NCBI GenBank assembly: GCA_036925085.1
Contig: JAUPFP010000007.1
Span: forward strand, 1,766,247 to 1,830,246
Direction: 5' to 3'
Source of the DNA: Brachycybe producta
Taxonomy: Eukaryota > Arthropoda > Diplopoda > Playtdesmida > Andrognathidae
Length of the DNA: 64,000 bases
This document shows, piece after piece, positions 51,171 to 61,100 of this stretch (position 1 is the first letter of the stretch; each line of letters opens with the position of its first letter). The notes beneath the pieces are model-generated. The model was not told the DNA's origin, made no database searches, and saw only the letters and a list, made by a program, of their open reading frames with translations. The translations under genes and the position numbers were made by a program.

Positions 51171-51367
51171 ACACAGGCATCTGTAGACAGCTTCAGAATT
51201 TATTTGGCTCCGCCCTTTTATGAGCGTCAGACTAAATATCAACCAATTAGAAATAAAAGGGCAGGGCATGTGACGTCAGATTTAGTAACAAACCAATTAG
51301 AAATTGATGACGCTCATAAAAAGGACGGAGCCAAAGAAATTCTGACGCTGTCTACAGATGCCTGTGT
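51171..51367. repeat. Palindromic MITE (family F), copy 2
   Basis: Left acacaggcatctgtagacag, then gaattt and ggctccgcccttttatgagc. The right end is the inverse, with gctcataaaaaggacggagc and ctgtctacagatgcctgtgt. The arms are about 65 bp and highly similar. The interior has two partly mirrored copies of accaattagaaat. Confidence 0.88.
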
Positions 51368-51440
51368 TTGGGGGCATTTTGCGCAATAATTTTCGCTGAA
51401 TACGATACTAGACTAGCGTTCGCCCATTAGAATTAGCAGA

Positions 51441-51450
51441 GCGCATGCGC
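51441..51450. promoter_or_regulatory. NRF-1-type palindrome, left arm of MITE
   Basis: gcgcatgcgc matches the core of the NRF-1 binding site found in many animal housekeeping promoters. It lies about 310 bp before the NOL10 start codon. Function is inferred only. Confidence 0.45.
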
Positions 51451-51498
51451 ATTACTATCTTATCGGTTTATATAGGAAAGTGATTGCAGATTTGCCAG

Positions 51499-51520
51499 AG
51501 CCCTATATTAATATAGGGCT
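51499..51520. repeat. Perfect 22-bp palindrome
   Basis: Self-complementary; its first half is agccctatatt. It sits in the middle of the MITE before NOL10. Confidence 0.95.
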
Positions 51521-51630
51521 CCACAGATTTGCGTTAGCAGCGCCATCTATTGATCCACTAATGGAAACTACCGATGAGGCGTTCACTATAGGTTTGGTTA
51601 GTTTTAATATATAAAACGATAAGATGGTAA

Positions 51631-51641
51631 TGCGCATGCGC
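51631..51641. promoter_or_regulatory. NRF-1-type palindrome, right arm of MITE
   Basis: tgcgcatgcgc, the mirrored partner of the site at 51441, about 119 bp before the NOL10 start codon. Its distance from the gene is right for a proximal promoter element; function is not shown. Confidence 0.5.
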
Positions 51642-51759
51642 TCTGCTAATACTAATGGGCTAACGCTAGTGAATACGATTGAGTGCCGTGTACATTTCAC
51701 CCATGTGCTTTTTATTTTAGTTTTGACTCGCGTCGTTTTTTTTACGTTTACGTTTAATT

Positions 51760-54700
51760 ATGGAAGTCACAACTCAAAACGACGTAAAAATATATAATCT
51801 AAGCAAGGGAAAGCCTCTACCAGAGGTAAATATTGGTTTTAATTTGATAAAATTGTTTTAGTTTCAATGTTTATTGTATGTTTCAGTGGTTATCATCAAG
51901 GCAAAAACGAAAATTAGCGCAAAATGACATAAGTAAGTATTGTAATTCAATTCATTTGTGTACGAAACAAGATCTTAATTTCATTTGTTATATAATATGA
52001 CGTGTATTAAGATGTAAGAAACAGGATCGAATTGTTGCAAGATTTCGAGATGCCAGATCAAAGCGATTGCATTCAAATCTCCAAAGACGGACAATATATT
52101 TTGGCTACGGGTAAAAGATAAGAAGACCAGAAAATCTCCTCTCACTTTCATTCCACAGGAAACCCACGTTTTTGTTTCTCCTTTTTTCAGGCATTCACAA
52201 ACCTAGAGTTCGTTGTTTTGAAGTTGGTAACCTTTCGATGAAATTTGAACGATGTTTCGACTCCGATGTTGTTAAGTTTCACCTCTTAAGTGACGATTAC
52301 TCAAAGGTTACGTCGTTTTTAAGCATTTTTTTTACTTTGATCTGTGTCTAAAACTGGAAACAACCATAAAAAACCTTTTAATAGCCTATGAAGGATCAAA
52401 AATACGTGCAAAACCCACAATAAAGTGTGAGAAACACGTGCAAAAGCATAAAAACACGTGAATATTAATAGAAATCACCGAAAACGAAGAGAAAATGATT
52501 GAAAAAACAGCGGAAGATCGTTTAAATGGCTTTGAAAATGTTTTTATCTGTTATTTTTTTGTGTTTTTCGATTTCAATCAACGTGTTTCTATGATTTTAA
52601 TTGTCTGCACGTGTTTTTGAATCGTTTGCATGTGTTTTTTATGGTTTTTAAATCGTTTTGAACGTATTTCTGTTCGTTTTTTGTACTTAGTAAAATAGCT
52701 TTTCTATCTTTTTTTGTGTGGTTTAGTTTGATCTTTTTATTTTTTATTTCACCTTCTTAACAGATGGTTTTTCTTCATAATGATCGGTACGTCGAATTCC
52801 ACGCAAAATACGGAAAATATTACAGAACTCGTATTCCAAGGTTTGGTCGCGATTTCGATTATCATCAGTCTTCTTGCGATATGTATTTCGTCGCTGATAG
52901 GTTTGAAGAAATCAAAGGAAACATTGTTTCAGAAAACCGATCGTTATTTAAATAACCCGTTTGCTTTTTTTGGTGTTGTTGTTGTTAATAGTAACGAAAT
53001 CTACAGATTAAATCTGGAACAAGGAAAATTCATGAATTCGCTCGTAACCGATTCGAGGTAAACATTATTTAGAAGCAGAGAACTTTTAACAAATTTGCAA
53101 ATTAAGGCTGAATTTTTTGGTTATTCTACTTTTCAGAAGTAACATTAAGAAGAAATTTATAAGTGTTTTAGAAACTAGAAGAGTAAATAAACCATTTATG
53201 AACACATTTTCAAATAGACTTCTTTAAAAAATAACTTTTTTATGGCAATTTCAAATTACTAATTTTCGCTTTTCATTTTATTTTGGGTTTAGTTGGTGCT
53301 AAAAAGCCGTTTTAAACTATCGTAAAAAGTTTATTGTTTAAAGTTATCAGCTTAACATTTTTTTTACACGGTTCATTGATTCATTTAATCTTCTAGTTTC
53401 TAAAACACATTCAAGATTTGCTTAGAAAAAGTTGTTTTCAAAACTAGGAATAATCATAGTTCGAATCAAGATAAATATCTAAAGGTGACTCAACCGTAAC
53501 TCTGCCTGTGAAACATTTCATGCCAGTGCCGAGTAGTGCCAATAGATGGCACCACCTCTACATAGAGCTAAATTGCAACATATAAGGTGGATTAATAGAA
53601 ATAAAGAGAACCTTGCAGAGAGGTAGCCAGTTAAAGCTCACACAATCACGAGTTCTTTTTTGTCTAACTTGGAGTTGAAGTACCTCTATGTATATTTATC
53701 TTTGTTCTAGTGATGTTTTATTGTAATAACTATTTAATTTTTATCAACAGTGGCTTCAACGTCTGCAAATTTAATCCAGTTCACGAATTATTCGTCTGCG
53801 GATCGGTCGAAGTGAGTTTTTGAAAATGGATTTTTGTTTGTGCGAACTTTAGTTTTATTTTGTTTCTGTTCTTTTTTTTTGTGTCTAAGGGGCGAATCGA
53901 GGCTTGGGATCCAAGATGTCGCAGCAAAGTCGGAACTTTGGATTGTGCTTTTAATAGCGTAATGGAAGACACTGAGTAACGGATAACAGTCACATCTTTT
54001 TGGTTTAGTTTTCTTAAGTTTTTTTTTTCACTAAACTTTGAAATGTTTCAGAGTTCGTGGAGTTCCGAGCGTGACGTCGTTATGTTTTAAAGATGGATTA
54101 AATCTTGCAGTTGGAACTTCAACTGGACAGGTTAACGATGAAATCCTCTTCAATTTTGACCCTTTTTTTCTTTCTTTCAACGTTCCTCGAACTTTTGGTT
54201 ATTTTGGTTTTTCATGAGTAACATGAAGAAGAAATTGAAAGTGTTTTAGAAACTGGAAGGGTAGCTTAATCCCTTAAGGATATTTTCATGTTGATATTTT
54301 TTTTTAAATAAACTGTTTATTTAACTTTGAACACAATTCAACTTTAAGCAGACGATATTTTTTAAAAAAATGTTTGATTTATAAAAAGTTTATTTTGAAA
54401 GATATCAACATGAAAATAGACTATTAAGTGATTCAGTTATCCTTCTAGTTTTCTAATTTTTTCAATTTCATTTTTAAGTGTTGTGTTATGAATGCAGAAG
54501 TATTTCATGACGATTTTGACGACGTTTATTTCCGTTTAAAAGGTTTTTTTTACAACTAATTTTTCAACAGAAATTGAAAAAACGAAAATACCATTATAAA
54601 AATTGTTTATTCACCTTTGTTTTCTCAGCTAGTTTTAAATATGTCTCGAATTTCTTTCTTACTTTTCTTAAAATGGCGTTTTCATCTTGAGGGGGGGGGG

Positions 54701-57442
54701 GGGGGTGCAAAAGAAGAGTTTAGACAAAATTCACCGTTTTAAATGAGTAACAAGGAAAGTTTTTTTTTGTACTTCGTTTAAGACTTATTTTCTTTTGCTT
54801 TTCATTACAGGTTCTTCTTTATGATATCCGATCGAATAAACCAGTGTTAGTAAAAGATCATATGTATGGTTTCCCTATCAAAAGCGTCCATTTTCATTCA
54901 ACGCTGGACATTATTGCGTCCATGGATAAGAAAGTTGTTAAGATCTGGAATAGATACACTGTAGGTTATTTCTTGGGAATTTGTTCGTTAATTTCGGCCT
55001 CTCGTTTAATTCTCAACTTTTTGCCTTTATCTTAGGGAAAACCTTTTACTTCGATGGAATCCGATGAAGTTCTAAACGACATGTGTCTAGTTCCCAATTC
55101 GGGTATTGTTGTGTTACTCTCTTTGAGATAGCGTAACTGCACCATTTCTGCATTTCACAAACAACTGTAGGGATAAATTAAAAGTGTGTTAGAAACTAGA
55201 ATGGGTAGCTGAATCACTTAATACTCGTAGTTATTTTCATGTTGATATCTTTCAAAATAAACGCTTTATGAACAAAATTTAAACAAAAAAAAACGTCATC
55301 TACTTAAAATTCAGTCGTTTTCAAACTGATATAAAAAGCTTATTTTAAAAAAATTTCAACATGAAATTTTGTTTGAAGTGATTGAGCTACCCTTCTAGTT
55401 TTTAAAACACTTCAAGTTTCTCTTAATTTTGCTCTTCACAAAGACAAAATAATTGGAGTTCGAGGCGCGTTTACACTTTAAAACCATCTTTACGACATTC
55501 ATTCGTACATTCGAAAACCTAATGATTTATTCTTATGAATACTTTATAGGGATGATATTTATAGCTAATAACGATGTAAAGATAAAGACTTATTACATCC
55601 CGGTAAATATGATGATTAAACAAAGTCGTTATTCGGCTAGATTTATGTTATTTGGGAGTGTTTTTGTTTATAGGCGATAGGCCCTGCACCACGATGGTGT
55701 TCGTTCATCGATAACTTGACGGAAGAACTGGAAGAGAGCACCACAGATATGAGTTTGCTTCTCGTTCCTTTTCTTTTTCTTTTATCATTTCAACTTTAAT
55801 AACGACTTTTTTATCTTTAATAGTTTATGACGATTACAAGTTCTTAACTGTGGCCGAAATCGATAAGTTCGGTCTTTCGCATCTGATCGGTTCGAACTTG
55901 TTACGAGCTTATATGCACGGTTATTTCATCGACATGCGCCTCTATCACAAAGTACGGTTTTTTGTGTTTTTTTCCGTCTACAATTGGTTTTGAAATGGAA
56001 ATTTATGATATGTTTTTTTTTTCAGGCAAAGATGATCGTGGATCGGTTTTCTGAAGAAGAAAAACAAAAGCAAAAGATAAAGGAAACGATGGAATCACAA
56101 CGTGAAAATCGAGTCAAGCTTCAAGTACGTTTTGTTGTCATTTTTATTTTTGTTTTAGCAAAAATAGAAAGTCTGTTGGGGAAAAAAAACGCAAGTGTGT
56201 TTTCGAATTTTGTGGAAATCGCTTTGAACAAACTAGAAACTAGAAAAGTAAATGCATCACTTTAAAGGCTTTATTGTATTTTATTGTTGATTTGTTTTGT
56301 AAATAAACTTTTTATAACAATTTTACATTCTCAAGTTAAGCTTCATTCGTGTTGAAATTGTCATAAAAAGTTTATTTTAAATGATATAGTCGAGCATCAC
56401 GAGCCAAAGCTAGAGTGTCTCTAGGCTCTTAAAAGTTATTTTTGACGCACATAATAAAAAATTAAACATGACATTCTAAGAATGAATTTTCATCCTTGCT
56501 GTTTTCATTTTTTGTCTTCACAGAAACTTCCAAATGTGAACAAAGACTTGGCTCAAAAGTTAATGGAAAGAAGAATTAAATCAAGCGGAACAGAAAAGGT
56601 ACCAGTTACAACTTTTGTTTTTGTCGAACGGTTCATCGTTACATTTTGGTTTTATTATTATTACGAAAGGCGGATTCGTTGCTCGCAGATGATCGTTTCA
56701 AAGCTTTGTTCAAGGATCCGAAGTTCCAGATCGATACTGAAACGGAACAATATAGGCTTAATAATCCTTCGATGACAAAACTCGACAAGAAGGCGGACAA
56801 AAAAGTGATGAAACGGAAACGTATCGAAGAACAGTTCGAGGAGATCGAAGACGAAGAAGATGAACGATCCGACGTCGAATACACTTGGTCTAAAGATGTA
56901 AACGAGGATTTTGAAGAGGAAAAAAATGAGACTCGATTAGCCGCGAGAGAAGCCGATAATTCTAAAGCTGTTAATACCAAACCCAAGTTTCTTGCACTGA
57001 AAGAGGGTTTGGACTTCAAGGGTTTAAATAACACAAAGAAACCGAAAAATGACAAGTTTGTTCACTTTATTTCTAGTATAGATCTTTCGTATTGAATTTA
57101 CATCTTGTTAAATCGTTTGTTTACTTTTTAAAAGAATTACACTCGGAGAACGACTCGATTCAGAGGAAGTTTTGGTAGTGAAACGTATCGACGGTTCTTT
57201 CAGTAACCGCGAAATGACATTTACTTTGGAAACGGTGAGATTTTTCTTATTTTGTTCGTACAATTCGAATGTTTTTCTTTTTGCTTTATTTCCCCGCTAA
57301 TTCGGAAGAGCTTGTTTTGTTTCAGCCTGGACGGGACAATAATCGAAATAAATCCCAACAACGACATCTTAAGAAACCACGTACAATGGACCAACCTACT
57401 AAAAGCTTTTTTTTAAAAAGTAAACCTACAGACAAATATTAA
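51760..57442 (+). CDS. NOL10: Nucleolar protein 10 (yeast Enp2 orthologue), 19 exons
   Basis: A WD40 protein of the small-subunit processome, needed in the nucleolus for early 18S rRNA processing (role from the family). Exons: 51760-51825, 51887-51932, 52012-52110, 52191-52306, 52764-52900, 52992-53057, 53751-53811, 53890-53975, 54052-54130, 54811-54960, 55036-55102, 55550-55602, 55674-55752, 55824-55951, 56026-56124, 56524-56598, 56670-57055, 57135-57234, 57326-57442. All phases agree and give 669 residues, close to the roughly 690 of vertebrate NOL10. The N-terminus has KIYNLSKGKPLPEWLSSRQK. The propeller follows (SKDGQYILATG, FLHNDRYVEFH, RIEAWDPRCRSKVGTLDC, LLYDIRSNKPVLVKDH, PIKSVHFH), then GPAPRWCSF and LTEELEE, LIGSNLLRAYMHGYFIDMRL, the NUC153-type motif DDRFKALFKDPKFQID near residue 476, and an acidic run. 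Introns 5, 13 and 17 use GTTTG donors. Several introns hold family A elements, and the last codons run into one. Confidence 0.95.
53118..53440. repeat. Foldback element, family A, in NOL10 intron 6
   Basis: Left gtgttttagaaactagaaga; right tcttctagtttctaaaacac. The interior is strongly diverged. Confidence 0.7.
54197..54478. repeat. Foldback element, family A, in NOL10 intron 9
   Basis: Left gtgttttagaaactggaagg, then ttttcatgttgatatt; centre taagcagacgatatttttt; right gaaagatatcaacatgaaaa, then ttatccttctagttttct. Confidence 0.78.
55165..55492. repeat. Foldback element, family A, in NOL10 intron 11
   Basis: Left gtgttagaaactagaatggg, then tttcatgttgatatctttca; right gattgagctacccttctagt; ends with gcgtttacactttaaaacca. 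Confidence 0.8.
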
Positions 57443-57690
57443 AAATATCGTCTGCTAACCGTCGTTGGCGTAATGTTGAGTCATTTTCAAACTGTCATAA
57501 AAAGCTTATTTTGAAAGATACAGGCTACATAAAAATACCCTTAAATTCTAGTTTCTAAAACATGTTCAAGTTTTTCTACATTTTACACGTAAAAACAAAA
57601 TAACTAGAGGCCTCATTATGGAAAGTTATATAAGACTGTGACAGTCAAGGTTCGAGAGGCGTTTACACTAAAAGGTTTTGAACGTGGGCC
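57402..57690. repeat. Family A half-copy overlapping the NOL10 stop codon
   Basis: From agctttttttt the sequence follows the family A loop and right arm: atatcgtctgct, then gagtcattttcaaac, taaaaagcttattttgaaag, ctagtttctaaaacatgttc and gcgtttacact. The left arm is absent. The final dozen or so codons and the TAA of NOL10 lie in this overlap. Confidence 0.68.
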
Positions 57691-58167
57691 TAACAAATTA
57701 GCATAATTGCAAGAAGAAATTATGTTTGCAAAGAAAAGACCTTAAAACCGCAGGTGTCATTGCAGAAAGAAATGAGGCTGACATATTACAGTAAATGGTC
57801 CTATCTAGCTCATACATATAACCTTGTAGCCAGTCACAATGACAAATTACAAAATATTACTATGACAATTGACTGATGTACAGAATAATATGACAGTCAT
57901 AAGATAATAGCACATGAGTAGTGCGCATCCTACGGTAAGACTTTAGACTTTTTCTGTTATTAGGGCCCCCCCCCCCCCCCCGGCCGCAACATTCAAGTAG
58001 CGATTGCAACTTCAATTATGACTAAGTTTGAGGAAAACGTCAAATTTCATGCAACATTGCATTATATGGTGTCGTGCAAGCACGTGCAATGCTTTTGAGT
58101 GTTCTAAGCTTTTAAGTGACGACGAATTATCGTAGTTTCTTTTGTGAAATAGATTTATCTAAGGCTT
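57691..58167. other. Interval between the convergent NOL10 and annexin genes
   Basis: It holds a relic repeat at about 57740-57935 (atgacagtcataagat-type words shared with 63190-63300) and a C run (57966-57981). I found no clear AATAAA for NOL10, nor its complement for annexin, so the 3' UTR ends are unassigned. Confidence 0.45.
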
Positions 58168-61100
58168 CTAAGCAATTAATTTGAGTAGGATTTTTCTATA
58201 ATCTCCACTCGTATCATTTGCTACCACTTCCGATAGCTCTTTGTTGTATAATGCTTTGAATTGATCTTTGATATCTGCCAAATCGGTCTGTATTACAACA
58301 AAACAAAAGAATAATTATATATACTAGATGGCGACTCTATTGTTAGGAGTTTTCTTTTTTCTCCTGAGAATATATAAAAATCGATTTTTTTAAAAAAAAA
58401 ATGGAAAAAGCCACAAGATGTTAATGTACGTGCCTCCGAGTGTGTTACAATGATTCTGATAAGAGCACTGTCATCCGTTCCCACTCCTTTAACGACAGAT
58501 TGAAGTCTCTCGGCAAAATATTCTGCTTCGTTTTTCACAACTTTGACTACAAGAAAGAAGAGAAAATCAAATTTAAATTCAAATAAATGCTGAAGTTTTT
58601 TTTTTGGTAGTGGTTATCGGGACGTTTCGTATTTCTGATACGTTTCGTGCTCTTCACTAATCTCGATTTTGAAATAACTAGAGATTAACATGAGGTTTTT
58701 TTGAGGGAGGATGGTTAGCTTCAGTCACATTTGAGAGATTCGTACAACTAGTAAAAGAAAAAAAAATGGCAATACCAAGGGACACGTATCCAATCTCGGC
58801 ATCGCCACTGAAAATATATTTGACATCCTCTTCGATATCCTTATTTGAAATTTTAGCATACGTTTCGAATACTTGCTTCAAATGATCGAAACTTCTCGTA
58901 TTCAGAATGGAAGCGAACAGTTCCGAATCATTTTTAGTTACTGCCTAGAAATTCGAAGAAAAAAAGAACATACTTTAAGATGTTTTTGAAATTCTTAGGG
59001 TTGGAATACACTGACCACTTTTTGACTGCAAAATAAGGTCAAAGGTGGTTGTGCTGTGTGCTTGCAATATATTTTAAATGGAAGGACTCAAAGTTGTCGG
59101 TTTTGGCGACAACCCGACTTCATTTTGCCGTCGAAAAAGGCGAAAATAATTTTTTCATTAGATCTGTATTTAAAAAAGTCATTTTGAAAACTGCTATAAA
59201 ATGTTTAATTTGTAAAATATTGCAATGAAAATATACTTTTAACATAATCTTTTACCATTCTAGTTTTGATAACAATTTAGATTTTTTCGTAATGTTTGTA
59301 AAATAAAATAAAAACGTTCGCTTAACGTTTTTGCGTCTAAATTTTCCAAAAACTTGGCATTAGTCACTGCAGTGGCGCCATCTGAGGGTACAAAAATAAA
59401 ATAAATATCTATTCAGACACCTTAACAGTTTCGTTTTTTGATATAATCTCGTAAGGGATTTACGGGGAAAGTAATAAAACGATACAATTTTTTGACGAAA
59501 CATTTAAAACGACTAGATGAGAGTATGAATACGAATTATTATTATTGTTATTCATGAAATGGGTTGTATTTGATAGTATTTATGAGTGTAATTTGTAAGA
59601 AGAAGAAAAAAAAAAGATGGTATGTGTGCAATTTATGAGTGGAAAGTGGTGGGGATTGTGGAAGGGGGGAGGGTTAGATGAAAAGTAACGATTTCTTGCA
59701 CTTATTTTTAACAGTTGGCATCAAGGAAAAAGGAAAAGTGTTAATACTACCACCACCACTACTACTGCTGTTGTTGTTGTTATTATAATAACTGTTGAAA
59801 CGTGGGTGTCATATTAACTTCTTTTCAGTTATACCTCAGTACTGTCACACTTCTCTCTCTTTTATTTCTCTTAGAAATTTTTTTTTTATCTAGAGTTTTT
59901 TAAAAAAAAAAGGAAAATAATGTGCTGCAAATCATTACCTTTAATAAATTGCATTCTTTCTCACTCTATCTATCTATCTCACTGTCTTATTTGGTCTCTA
60001 TGGAGATTGGAGTTGGAGCAAACTTCAAAAATCTCGTATTCTTCACACAGTTTTGGTGTCGAGAAATAGATCACAATTGCTTAACGTTACGTTTCGGAAA
60101 CACATTTTTTTATATCTTCTGTTTTTTTATATCCATTTTTTTTAATCGTTTTATTTATTTTTTCAGTTAACCGCAGTTAAAAAGTTAACCTCATTTAATT
60201 TTCCAGTGGAAACAAATGTGGTTATATTAACCATTGTTAAATTTTCTGAACAATGGAGTTAACTCAACTGCATTGACACAATGAAGTTAACTTAACTGCA
60301 TTAGCACAATGGAGTTAACTGCATTAACCCAATTCTTGTGTTCAAAGAAATTTACTCTACAAACAACATGGCGGCTAGTGAGCGTGCACTGAATTTTAAA
60401 TTGTAATAAGGAGTTTAAATTTCATAAAATTCAGAACTGTTTAACAGGAAGTGACACAATCATTTACCCACAAATAACTGTTTTAAAAAAAATTAAACCC
60501 ACAAGTACCACTTGTCTGTGGTTACATAACCAAGGTTATAGTTAACTGCAGTTAATTTTTGTAGTGGAAACTAGGTGTTACTGTGGTGACTTTACTAATG
60601 CAGTAACTTTCGAGATAGGATCATATTTTACTCTGAAAAAGAAAACACTGCTTAAGTCTTTGGAATCACACCAATAACCAAACACAAATAACTAAAGGGT
60701 TGTCTGTGTGTGTTTTTCCTACACTGTCTACCTAAAGTACATAGTGAGGCCTCTATAGCAAGAACGCAAGTTAGTCCCAATTTCATGCCTACTTTAACCA
60801 GCTATTGTAACAATGATAGACGATTCTCCGAATCCCCAATCTACCTGAAAGTGGACCATCACCGTGTCCACTTTCTCTAAGGTGGTGATTTTTTATTGGT
60901 GGTTTAAATTATTGCAATACCGTTTGAAACATTTCTTACACTTGGGGCTCGTAAGAGAAATTTATAGTTCGGAAGTTCCCAAAAGTATTTTATTTTCGAG
61001 TAGAATTTTTCTAAGAAAAAAGAGATTAACATTTAAAATAAATTGTGTTTATTTTTGTATGAATATGTATTGCCCTAATAATGCCAAGTGACAGTAAAGG

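Larger units (their letters stand above)
51398..51679. mobile_element. MITE with about 63-bp TIRs and 9-bp TSD, beside the NOL10 start
   Basis: The element (51407-51670) is flanked by gaatacgat at 51398-51406 and 51671-51679. The arms start actagcgtt(c/a)gcccattag, include gcagagcgcatgcgcatta and end near tatata. I count about four mismatches over 63 bp between them. A 9-bp duplication with long TIRs is the pattern of Mutator-like (MULE) elements, but with no transposase that assignment is inference. The left end carries an extra actag. Confidence 0.82.

Noticed and set aside
56639..57055. 138-codon minus-strand Ser-rich frame opposite NOL10 exon 17
   Set aside because: It is the antisense shadow of the acidic Glu/Asp-rich exon of NOL10.
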